Shown here: one piece after another, positions 45,633-55,140 of the stretch
Layout of the letters: every line of letters begins with the position of its first letter
Position numbering within the stretch: the stretch's first letter is position 1
The notes under the pieces: model-generated
The model's database searches: none
What the model was told of the DNA's origin: nothing
What the model saw: the letters and a program-made list of their open reading frames with translations, nothing else
Translations under genes and position numbers: made by a program
Source of the DNA: Lolium rigidum
Taxonomy: Eukaryota; Streptophyta; Magnoliopsida; Poales; Poaceae
Reading direction: 5' to 3'
DNA: 64,000 bases
Assembly (NCBI RefSeq): GCF_022539505.1
Contig: NC_061514.1
Location: 329,017,090 to 329,081,089 of the forward strand

Positions 45633-46524
45633 ATGGGGGAACATGGTGAAGATGGCTGCATGAGTTGTTCGTCGTCCTGGGCTAATATCTCCGTTGGTCC
45701 GTCCAGCCTCAAGCGAGCTCGATCCGTCTAACAGGTAACCCCATGCATGCCTTTTCTTCTTCTTCTCAACGTTTAAGGATATGTTTTTTGAGTGCATCTT
45801 ATATGGACGCGCTGATTGATTTTATCCATGTTTCCTTTCCCATCTATCGATGCATGCTCCCAATTCTATATTTTCTTTTATCTTCTGGTTCCATCAGTAC
45901 GTCTTGGTTCAGTAGCAGTCAGTCAGCAAAAGAACACAACAAACATGCTTATTTTTAGCGAATCGGCAAGAGAGGGCGGTGCTGGCCGCGGCCTCCTTCG
46001 CCGGCGCGAAAGACAGGATGTGCTGGAGCAGATGGTCAGGGAGGGCGGATAGGCTGTCGGCGGCGGCCATCGTGGATATGCTCGGGCGTCCCGTATCCGT
46101 TAGGTTTTTCCTCCGGAATGAATCCGCTCTCCATCTCGAGACATTGTTGTACACGTGGTCTCCCCAAAACTGGCTCCCATCAGCGACGTGCATCTCCTCA
46201 AGGTCCACGGCGTTCTTCGCGAGAAACTTGGCGAGCTGGACGGGGAAACAGTTGAGCTGATTGGTTTTCCAGTTTTTTTCTTCTCGCCGTGACAAGTGGA
46301 ATGTCATATTTTCAGAACAAATTATGATTTGCCAATCTGCTTTACGAATACTCCACAGTACGTATTTTCACGTCGAGGAGCTCCTCGGCTGCTGGGAGGA
46401 TCTCAAGGCCCCGGTGTTCGTCCGGCTCGTCGGCCGCTTCTACGGCGACCTCTGCATGGACCTATTCGCCGGCCTCGACGACGACGACGTGTCGTCCGAG
46501 TCGTCTGATGATTCGTCTGTTTGA
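45633..46524 (+). pseudogene. Small two-exon gene, unit 4
   Basis: Exon 1 is 45633-45734 and exon 2 is 46378-46524. The reading is the same as in unit 3, including the shared TAA and an intact exon 2. Confidence 0.5.
45962..46256 (-). pseudogene. Chimeric F-box-family fragment, unit 4
   Basis: Here the C-terminal piece, the leader and the F-box piece stay in one open frame of 132 codons on the minus strand (45909-46307), ending shortly after the F-box (TALSCRFAKNKHVCC). The boundary reads GCTCGGGCGTCCC instead of GCCTGGGCGTCCC. It is still a fusion of a tail to a head and is unlikely to make a working protein. Confidence 0.9.
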
Positions 46525-47270
46525 CCGCGCGCGCGCGGGGATGCTGCTTGGGGTTTTCAGTTTTTTCTTCTCGCCGTGACAAGTGGAATGTCATATTTTC
46601 AGAACAAATTATGATTTGCCAATCTGCTTTACGAAATACTCCACAGTATTTTCACGTGTAAGGATGATGTGTGTACATTTGTTTTTTCCCGTTTGAAGCA
46701 TTTTTGTCTCGAAAAGGAAGAAGCGATAAAACATGAAAAAGTAGGAAAACAAGAAGACACCTTCTCGATGCGAAGGCACATTTACCTGTCTGCACCAGGG
46801 CCAACCAAGCCCACCATGTGCATTTTCGCACAATTTATATGCAAAATCATGAAATTTGTGAGAAAGATTTTTTTGTTCATTGTGATCTGTGAGAAAGAAA
46901 TTTGTGCCTCAACAAAGCATCCAATTTTGGATTTTCAATGATGTTCCTTTCTTTGCTGTCTTGTATAGTTCAAAGATTTTTTTTGTTCACTGTGATCTGT
47001 GAGAAAGAAATTTGTGCCTCAACAAAGCATCCAATTTTGAATTTTCAATGATGTTCCTTCCTTTACTAAACCCACAATTGAAATTCAAAATGTTTACAAA
47101 GTTATTCAGAGCAACAAGTTTTGTCATGAAGTTCAAGCAACTTGTCAACAATATCATTATCAACTTTCATCATATCTCTCAAATACTCTACCTCCCCGTG
47201 ATTCTCAATGTTTTATATACCTTGGCCTCTACGGACATAGACGTTCTAGTAAAGCTTTTCCATAGCAAGA

Positions 47271-48293
47271 GTTTTTATACTCTTTATGTTTTCTAATTAT
47301 TATGGTGTTTTGAGTATGAGAAACAAGCAAGAGCAAACTTGAACCTAAACTAAACACAACTAAAAGAAAAAATGAACAAAATGAAATAGAACTTACAACC
47401 AAGCCTGCTCCAAGTGTAGACCTCCTCAAGATTAGATGATTGCAAGGCATGTAACAAACTGAACAAAATTATGTCTAGTGCAAAGAAGAGCAAAAGACTT
47501 AGTGCCACGCTCCACGACAACGGCCGGATTTATCGAAATAGTTTCGGTGAATTTTTATAAGCATAATTGGGCCTCCGGAATTTATCAAAGAGCTCTGGAG
47601 GAGTGTCGGAGGTATGGCCGAAAGGCCACTGCCACTAGGGTTGGCTACATGGGCCAGGTAGGGCCCATTATGGTGCCGCCAAATCTCCCTTAATTAGGGA
47701 GGGCACCTATGAACTTTAAGGGTTGGTGGGGAACCTTCCTTGTGAACGGGGCACACACCTAACCTACCAAACGAGAGGGGTGGTGACCAAGGAGAATTGA
47801 GTGCAGCCCAAGGCTGCCCCTTCTCCAAGTTGGTGCTCCCACCCCTCCCCATATATAGAGAGAGCCCCCTCCTCTGTCAATCAATTTGGTTGTTCGATCA
47901 ACGATTCACTTTACTACTATTCTTTGGGTCTCCCTATAGTTACGGAAGACCAATAATGCTTTTGAAAGGGCTTATGAATTGTATACACATGGGATCACGC
48001 GTTCAACAATACTTTAATTAGTGTGTCCAGTGAGATCCTAGTCTCACTAGGCATACACCCCGCATGTTCATTAAACTAGCAAAATGGATAATAGTGATTC
48101 GTAGTAGCTTTTGTTGTGTTGTCAATAAACCCGAAAACCAGCATGCTAAAATTCGTAGGAATACAATTAGTGGGTCTAACTTATCTTTTGCAGAAAATGC
48201 ATGTGATGTGGTACAGTCTTCATAATGTATGTGAATTTGTATGAGATGCTATACGATGTTTCTGTACAACATGATCATATCTATATAAAGTTA
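47271..48293. other. Right flank of the array; possible LTR-type promoter remnant
   Basis: From about 47590 to 47945 the sequence has a GC-rich upstream part, a TATA-like CCCCATATATAGAGAG (47848) and a pyrimidine-rich downstream part ending TTGGGTCTCCC. This resembles the U3-R part of a grass LTR retrotransposon. I cannot find paired LTRs, a primer-binding site or a polyprotein. No gene is supported. Confidence 0.35.
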
Positions 48294-48353
48294 CCTCCGT
48301 TCCAAATATAGGTTTCTAGCTTTCTAAAAAAGGATTACAATTTGGAACGGAGG
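48294..48353. mobile_element. Very short Stowaway MITE
   Basis: CCTCCGTTCCAAAT at the left and ATTTGGAACGGAGG (reading TTTGGAACGGAGG from 48341) at the right form a near-perfect foldback, flanked by TA on both sides (48292-48293 and 48354-48355). At 60 bp it is little more than its two terminal repeats. Confidence 0.8.
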
Positions 48354-48710
48354 TAGTAGTATTGTTTTCTAAAATTAACAATTGTGTATAGAGAAAACGA
48401 AGCAGAACTCTCTTATCACTACGTGAACTTCAGTTTGATGTCCAACGGGAAAGGGGTCCGGTGGACTCTATTGTTTGAACTGTCTAATGTCCATGCCCTC
48501 ATAACTTGATTGTTCTTTGAAGTCTAACACAGGGTTAGCTGGCTAAATTGTAAGCCTCCTGTCTCGTGAAGGTGTGCTAGAGGTGGCCAGGGCAGAACTG
48601 GCTCCAATTATCCACACATACATCTCCTCAAGCACAAAAGAAAAATAAACAGAACACCCAATCTGTTTTGGTTACAAACGTCTGTACTTCAAGAATCCAC
48701 TAGTACATGA

Positions 48711-50294
48711 TTAGATAGCTGGTTGTTGGTACACCCGAAAGCCAGCCGTGTCTCGCAGGTTTCTCTTCTGAAAAGCATCAGCTCTCCATCTCGCGGCCTT
48801 GTTGCAGAGGTGGTTCGGCCAGAGCTGGTTCCCATCGTCGACGTGCATCTCCTCGAGAACCATGCCGTTCTCCACGAGGAACTTGGCTAGCTGGACCTGG
48901 AAGCAGTTGAACTCATTGGATTTGAACTGCAGGGTCACCTTCCGTAGGCTCGTTCTCAGGAAGCTGTACTCCCGATTGTTTTCCGGGAGATCGGTGACCC
49001 TGTCGAGCTCCACAATGTCGCGGTCTGTGCAGGACATGGACATGAGCCTGCTGAACCTTTCCTTGGATTGGGCAAAGGCGCTGGTGACAGGATCCTTGGT
49101 TCTGCGGTAGCAGTCCCTCTCCTTCCTCATGTTAAATCTGAGCCGGAGCTCAGACATTGCCGGGCAGGAGCGGAGCAGCGTCATCATCGCGCACGCCGTG
49201 TTGCTGTTCTTGTCCTCGATTTCTCCGTCTAGTTGGAGGAGCTTGAGATTCGAGAACGTGGGTAGGATGAATCTGCACTGCTCCTCCTCCAACCAAGGTG
49301 GGTAGGAGGTGACGAGGTCCTCGATGCAGCTGAGGTGCAGCTTGAGGGCCCTCGTGCTGGAGAAGCTTGCAAGCATGCACGAGACGGGCACGTACCTCCA
49401 CCCATTGAGCTCGCTCAGAGTGGTGTCGACTTGAACTAGTGCCAGCTCTGGGGCAGGTGATGTCAGCGAGAGCTTTACCGGGACTCTCCGGAAGCAAAAG
49501 TAACGCAGGCTCGGCATGTCGAGCTCGATCCCAGCGTCGCGGGACTGCTTCATCTCCTCCGAGCAGACATTGGTCTCGAGAACCAAGGCGGTGACCGTCC
49601 GGCAGCGGAGGCGGAGAGGAACGTGGAAAGAATTTGCATGGAAGACCTTCTTGGCAGAGCCCGGAGTCTCGGGTGACTTGTGACGTCTGAGATAACGGAG
49701 CGCCAGGCTAGTTAGCGCCGGCGCGGCGTCAACCAGGACCTGGAGATACCCCTCCGAGAGGGAGCAGCAGTACAACGTCAGATCTGTCAGGCGTGGAAAA
49801 GCCAGGTGCGCGGACGACGGAGGCTCGAGGTTGCAGCATTGTAGCTGCAGCACCCGGAGCGTGGCGGCACATGACAGGGATGCGAGAGGCGGGCTGTACC
49901 ACTTTCCATATTCCGTAAACTCGCACTGGACGCGGAGCTCTTCCAGTCCGGCAGCCGCCGGGTTGTTGACGAGGAGGCCGGCGACTCGGGCATCGTCTTC
50001 CGGCTCGTCCTCGTAGTCCACCCATCTGTCGACGCGGCGGTAGGCGCCTTTCTCAAAGAAGACGGTGAGCCGCCTGCGGCGGCAGAGGAAGGCGGCCTTG
50101 GCGTCGCGGAAGAAGACGTCGTAGCGGTCGTGGTAGGTTCTGCTGTCCAGGTTGATGGAGCTCGTTCCGAGCCAGAGCCGACGCCATCGGCAAGAGAGGG
50201 CGGTGCTGGCCGCGGCCTCCTTCGCCGGCGCGAAAGACAGGATGTGCTGGAGCAGATGGTCAGGGAGGGCGGAGAGGCTGTCGGCGGCGGCCAT
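48711..50294 (-). CDS. F-box/LRR protein with FBD-like C-terminus
   Basis: A single exon of 527 codons starts at MAAADSLSALPDHLLQHILS. The F-box covers about residues 8-47 (LPDHLL, then the conserved SCRWRRLW). Leucine-rich segments follow: LEELRVQC; LRVLQLQCCNLEP; LTDLTLYCCSLSEGYLQVL; a PSLRYF segment; and FSNLKLLQLDGEI. The C-terminus has LRKVTLQFKSNEFNCFQVQL, then LEEMHVDDGNQLW and ARWRADAF, as in grass FBL/FBD proteins. Such proteins serve as substrate receptors of SCF E3 ubiquitin ligases through Skp1; the substrate is unknown. The reading frame is intact and the length is normal for the family. It is the probable donor of the F-box piece found four times in the upstream array, and its antisense strand is present in those units. 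No intron is needed. Promoter elements are not obvious. Confidence 0.9.
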   Translation of the reverse strand: MAAADSLSALPDHLLQHILSFAPAKEAAASTALSCRWRRLWLGTSSINLDSRTYHDRYDVFFRDAKAAFLCRRRRLTVFFEKGAYRRVDRWVDYEDEPEDDARVAGLLVNNPAAAGLEELRVQCEFTEYGKWYSPPLASLSCAATLRVLQLQCCNLEPPSSAHLAFPRLTDLTLYCCSLSEGYLQVLVDAAPALTSLALRYLRRHKSPETPGSAKKVFHANSFHVPLRLRCRTVTALVLETNVCSEEMKQSRDAGIELDMPSLRYFCFRRVPVKLSLTSPAPELALVQVDTTLSELNGWRYVPVSCMLASFSSTRALKLHLSCIEDLVTSYPPWLEEEQCRFILPTFSNLKLLQLDGEIEDKNSNTACAMMTLLRSCPAMSELRLRFNMRKERDCYRRTKDPVTSAFAQSKERFSRLMSMSCTDRDIVELDRVTDLPENNREYSFLRTSLRKVTLQFKSNEFNCFQVQLAKFLVENGMVLEEMHVDDGNQLWPNHLCNKAARWRADAFQKRNLRDTAGFRVYQQPAI

Positions 50295-51369
50295 CGTGGA
50301 TATGCCTGGGCGAGCAGTAACGTTTATGAAATCTAGGGTAGTGCCGTGCGATCAAGTCTGGTTAATTCTTGGTAAACACTATAGATCGCAGTCCGATGGA
50401 ACGGGAAACGTCGGACCGATTCACCGCCGTTTGATTCTTATTCCATCGCACGCCCCATATGCATCGATGTTTTTCAAGCAAAAAAAGAGAAGGGCCCGCA
50501 TCTCCATCCTGGTACTAATTGACAAGGATCTTACCAAACTGATCCCAAAAATTCCGCAACCCTTCCTCAATTATCGTTGTTTAAGTTTTTAGATCCAGGC
50601 TCCCGTGCGTGAGGCTGTGACCTTTGTCTTCCATGCTGCCATGCATCGCCGACGATCGTGCCCCATGCGGTTCTCCCCTGCGACGTGGTCTCATGTGCAC
50701 GAGAAGGAGAGCCTAGCGCTCCCCGCCCTCCGAGCCAACCACAAATCCTAGCGTGGAGATAGCGGTGCCGCCGGGGCTGGGTCAGGGGCGGCCAGGCATG
50801 GCAGAGCCGGCGGGCGTGGCGGCGCCGTCGGGGTCTCTCGTCACTGCTTCTCTCGCGCCACCGTCCTGTGCACCATCATCTGCGCCGTCTTCAACCAAAT
50901 GGCTGATGCACGTCGACGAGCGCACCCTCCTTCAAGCACGTATAATATTGACACCCTCTCCTTTGTGCAGGCTCATCGCGGTAGCATCATGGCGACCGGT
51001 TGTACGAAATGGTGCCTCGATGTTCTCAACTTGCCTATGTTACAGTTTATCTCCTCAACTAGCCTACTTCACTGTCAATGGTGCCCTCTGCTGACGTTCT
51101 ATGACTTCTATCCGTGTTACAGCTTTGATCTTTCCATGCAGATATGATCCCTACACCGTTTAGCTACGGTAGGAAGCACACCCACCATCCATAGGAAGTG
51201 CAACCACGGTACGAAGGAAGCAGCGACTAGAAGGACACACGCCCCAATCGGAATGAAGCAAGACAACCATTAGAAGGAAGCAAAGCATCACCATCACTGT
51301 GGCTAGATGGCATAAAACCGACACGTGGATGCCACTTTTTGTTGCGTGGAAGCAAATATAGAGAGTAGG
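50295..51369. other. 5' flank and intergenic DNA
   Basis: No further gene is supported. A GC-rich patch at 50590-50900 gives frames without recognisable domains. From 51165 to 51300 a GGAAGCA/GAAGGAAGCA motif recurs at uneven spacing and appears again to about 52050 on the far side of the SINE, suggesting a degenerate simple repeat that the SINE interrupted. Confidence 0.4.
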
Positions 51370-51665
51370 GAGAACCAATCTAAGGTTGGGTGGTTAGGAG
51401 GGTGGTTGTACCCCCAGCCCACTAGAGTTCAAATCCCAGGTTTGACATCTGTGTGTCTCATTAAGGCGGAATATTCATTTAGTGGGAGGCGACGTTCCCG
51501 TCGACAGCGAGGCGCCAGTGGTGACTTCGTCAATTTCAAGATCCCCGCCGGCTCAGTCTTTCGGAGGTGCTCATAGGGGTAGGGTGTGCGTGTGTGCGTT
51601 CATGGGGGTGAGTGTATACACGTGTATGTGAGCGTCTGCGTTTGTACTGTGTTTCTCAAAAAAAA
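51370..51665 (+). mobile_element. tRNA-derived SINE (Au-like) with target-site duplication
   Basis: A polymerase III box A-like GGTGGTTAGGAGGGTGG (51390) and a box B-like GAGTTCAAATCCCAG (51425) lie near the 5' end. The body ends in GTGTATGTGAGCGTCTGCG, TTTGTACTGTG and a short A tract. The 12-bp duplication ATAGAGAGTAGG flanks it exactly (51358-51369 and 51666-51677). The layout and 3' wording are those I associate with the Au SINE of Triticeae; the family name is from memory. Confidence 0.75.
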
Positions 51666-51836
51666 ATAGAGAGTAGGAAGCAAGTAGCATAAACAATGAA
51701 AATATTTATCATTATTGGTCTTATAAAATAATGTGATTCACTGAAGGGCAGCTACATGCCCGGATGCATGGTGTGTAGGCAGCAAGTAGACATTTTTATT
51801 AGTGGTCGCTGTAAAATATGGATATTCAAATTAATA

Positions 51837-51959
51837 CTACCTCTATTTTTAGATGTCAAAAATTTGTCTAAATTCAAATGTATTTAGACACACTTCTTAG
51901 TTTATATATACATCCAAATTTAAACAAATATCCTGACATCTATTAATGGACGGAGGGAG
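51837..51959. mobile_element. Stowaway MITE
   Basis: CTACCTCTATTTTTAGATGTCA and the complement of the right end (CTCCCTCCGTCCATTAATAG, then ATGTCA) are inverted, and TA flanks both ends (51835-51836 and 51960-51961). The element is 123 bp with an ATTCAAATG/CATCCAAATT inner pair. Confidence 0.8.
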
Positions 51960-52174
51960 TATTTTTTTTTTCATGGAAGAAAATATCTCTATTCACTAGG
52001 AGCAAAGTATTTCCTTAGAAGCACGTACAAGTTCATTTGAAGCATATATATAATTATGACATTGAAAATAATTTTATCGCTAGAAAACACATTCATAATA
52101 TGTTGCTCCGGAAACATCTTCTTTGTTGAATTCACCATGGAAAAAAAATTGTCTTATCGAAACACCTTCCAATT

Positions 52175-52730
52175 GGGCGCAGCTCCTCTACAGTTGTACT
52201 ATTACTGTACGATTACTGTACGAGTACAGTAATTCACCTAATCTCCGTCAAATGCAATGGAACGTACCTCCTTCTATTCCTAGGCACGTCTTCTAAACAG
52301 ACGCAAAAACAGAGCACGATCATCTCTTACTGTTTACATAGTATAGATTGATCAATCGGGCTAAGCAGGTGCAACTGCAATAGAGGCATTTCTCAATCCA
52401 CCTTTAATCTGTAGGGTTCGAACTCACGATCTGTTCGGCCGGCCGACCGGGTACGCCGGCCTCTTCGACAGCTGCTGTCGGCAGTGGCGACGCAAGTACA
52501 ACAATGACTCGGCCGGCCTCGTCTATGGCCGCTGCCGACGGCGGCCTTGCAAGTTCAGCAATGAGCCTACATGTCCTGCAATGAGCAGATGCAATTTTGA
52601 CGGCAAGCTTTTTTGTTACTAATTAGGTGTGAGCACGGTGGGTTAGAAGAGGCCCGTTCGATTACAAATTGACGGCAGATTAGGTGAATTACTGTAACAA
52701 TAATAGTACAACTGCAGAGGATCCACGCCC
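52175..52730. mobile_element. Non-autonomous Mutator-like element, complete
   Basis: Long terminal inverted repeats are seen: left GGGCGCAGCTCCTCTACAG, right complement GGGCGTGGATCCTCTGCAG. Similarity continues inward through TTGTACTATTA and ACAGTAATTCACCTAATCT for about 65-80 bp; the left arm has a small internal expansion (ACTGTACGATTACTGTACG). A perfect 9-bp direct repeat, CTTCCAATT, flanks it (52166-52174 and 52731-52739), diagnostic of the Mutator superfamily. The 556-bp element has no transposase. The GC-rich middle (52435-52560) could be captured host sequence, but I do not recognise it. Confidence 0.85.
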
Positions 52731-52739
52731 CTTCCAATT

Positions 52740-53229
52740 ACATGGGAAGCAAACTCTACTAAAAGCGTAATGCCTATACTTTAAATTAGCTCGAGGAATT
52801 GTGTCCTTAAAATTGTGAAATAGTTTCCTAAAAATCCGAATAAATTTAGAGTAACTAGTAACGAAATCCACTTAATTAGCATTAGCAATTAGGACGTGGT
52901 TTAGGGGAGTAGTACGTTTTAGGAAGCAGACTGTGCAAAGCTGGCAACCCATGCACATGCTTAAGTGGGACATGATCGCATGGTTCAAATCAAAAGGATC
53001 CTACGGTGCTACTCTAGTCCGATGGGAAGCTCAAAATCAGCATCCGATTCCTAGATTCTTTGCACGACTTACGTGCAGCATTACAGTTATTCAGATTCCT
53101 GGATTATTATCGGTGCAGACGTGCAGCTCATTGGCACTCTGGTTTTTTTTAGGGAAGGGATTCTGGTTAAAAAATGAGGCGCTTCGGCCTTGAACTGGTC
53201 GGCCCAGGATGCCTATTGGCCCTTCGGCA
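52740..53229. other. Intergenic DNA, nothing seen
   Basis: No gene or repeat end is recognised between the Mutator-like element and the second segmental copy. Confidence 0.4.
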
Positions 53230-53306
53230 TTTCCACGACCCATTGGCACCAAACAAATTACATAGGAAGGTCCCAGCCAAATTAGGTGTTTTTTTTTCAT
53301 AGGAAT

Positions 53307-53470
53307 ATGGCAGTTACCCATGAATGTTGTTTTTGCCATGCTTCAGTGAATGATTGGAGGCACTCATTGATAGATTGTGCGATGGCACAGAGCGTGTGGG
53401 CGCTGTTGGACGAAGAACTAGTTGAACACATCTCCATTAATCAATACAGTAATGCTAAAGAGTGGATTTT
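53307..53470 (+). pseudogene. LINE zf-RVT remnant, copy B
   Basis: Same fragment as at 3369 with a few substitutions (CCFCHASVNDWRHSLIDC; SVWALLDEELVEHI). Only the zinc-binding domain remains. Confidence 0.7.
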
Positions 53471-53804
53471 TTTTTCCAACCCTGGCCCCAACCTTCCCCG
53501 GCTAGGAGAGCTCCGCCCCGGCGAGCTCTGTTCGGCCCTGCTCCAGCCCGCTCCACCCTACTCCGGCACCGCCTCCGCAGTGGATTTCGATTTTGACTTG
53601 TGTTGTCTGATTCCGGCTTTTTTCGGTGGAATCCAGTGAGTTCTTGGCAAATGTCGGCTAGTTCATTAAAGGTTGTATGAGAGCCATTTTACCCAAACAT
53701 GACGCTATTTTGCATAATATGTCGAAATTCATATTCGTTATTTTTTCTAACAACTAGAACACACAATACATGGCCAACTTGAAGGTTTTTTTGGGTCCCT
53801 GTCA

Positions 53805-53930
53805 CCTAGACATACCAGTGGCACACCTAGGTGTGCTGCGCCACTAGACATACCAGTGGCACACCCACACCACTAGACATACCAGTGGCACACCTAGGTG
53901 TGCTGCGCCAGTGCCACTGGTATGTCTAGG
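53805..53930. repeat. Expanded palindromic repeat, CACTA-subterminal-like
   Basis: Perfect 20-bp inverted arms (CCTAGACATACCAGTGGCAC at 53805 and its complement at 53911-53930) enclose further direct copies of CACTAGACATACCAGTGGCA. Three plus-oriented copies and one minus copy are present, against two and one at 3867-3935, so the repeat number has changed since the duplication. Confidence 0.65.
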
Positions 53931-54941
53931 GGAGGGGGTCTAATCGCCATTGTCAGCAATCTTGGGCTAACTGTTTTTCTAGTAGTGACATCAGATGGCC
54001 AAGCCCACACAACACCAGAGAACCTTCAAAACCAAACTCCAAACCACACTCCACGCTCACGTCAATGGCGCGACAAACACAATAAGAAACAAAAACCCCC
54101 ACAACACAAACCAACGGAATAGAAAGAAGCCGTGACTGCCATGGGAGGAACAGACTCGGAGACTATTCTGCACCACCGAACTAGCCGGCCCCACACCTCT
54201 GCCGGAGAGAAGTCGTGAAAGCTATGAGAGGAGCAGACCTGGGGGTTTTCAACGAAGGTGAAGAAGCAAGCACTCCACCACCGAATTTTATTTTGCTGAT
54301 TAAGTAGACACGCGTAAACATTAAAATACATAATTTTGAATTTTAGGAAAGTAGCAAAATACAAGTATAACAATGTGCAGTGGGTGTTATTTTAAGAAGT
54401 ACTAGCAAAATACAGCATGATATTTCATCATATATTGCACTTAAACATTCACACACTATTGAATAACATGTTGATAATCATTTTGCGTTGTAACTTTTCT
54501 GGGGAACTTGCATGTCCTTATAGAAGCACATGATATATAACTTCATCTAATATAAGTTGGGAGGCAGAATTGTTGGTGGGATAGTTTGTTTGCGAAAAGT
54601 CTTAATGTACAGCCAGCTAGCCATTCTTCAGTTTCCATAACATGCCTTTTCTTAGCAGGTATGCTAACATAACAAAATTCTTTCATACTATTTTTGTGTT
54701 CCCTATTCCATGTCTCTTTTGGAACTTTAACACATAGCTTTACAGGAAGTGGCATTCATATCTAGTCCACATTAGATTGTGCCAAGTTCTTGCACGGTTT
54801 GTAGCAAAAAGAGGAATCCTAATTTTTAAAGCACAAATCAGTATCCATGATGCATGACATGAGTCCCAGTGGTGTCACAACATTGAACTACCGAACTGTA
54901 ACTTGTTCGTTCGTAATGACTTAATTAGAGTTAGCTATATA

Positions 54942-55130
54942 TACTCCCGCCATCTATAAAAAATATTTGTTAAATGTCAAATAATATAAAGTTTGACCAA
55001 GTATTTAGAAAATCACCAACAACTATAATACTATCGATATCAGATGAAAATGTATTTCATGATGTATCTTATTCTTACATGTTAATGATTTTTCACTAAA
55101 AGCTTGATCAAACTTTACAAAGTCTTACTT
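54942..55130. mobile_element. Truncated Stowaway/Mariner-type MITE, copy B
   Basis: Same truncated element as at 5712-5900, again directly 3' of the F-box-family reading frame. Confidence 0.6.
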
Positions 55131-55140
55131 TCCAAACACT

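Larger units (their letters stand above)
44012..47270 (+). repeat. 4.44-kb array, unit 4 (truncated)
   Basis: The unit matches the others up to TTTTCCATAGCAAG at 47270 and then changes to unrelated sequence (AGTTTTTATACTC). It therefore ends before the readable ADH exons; only the weak first ADH-like part (LYTLASTDID) is present. Confidence 0.95.

Noticed and set aside
30675..47270. Considered as a satellite or CRISPR-like array
   Set aside because: The unit is 4.4 kb, contains gene and promoter pieces, and lacks short spacers; it is a gene-fragment tandem duplication in a plant genome.
47590..47945. Complete LTR retrotransposon
   Set aside because: Only a promoter-like stretch is seen; no paired LTR, primer-binding site, polypurine tract or polyprotein could be found.
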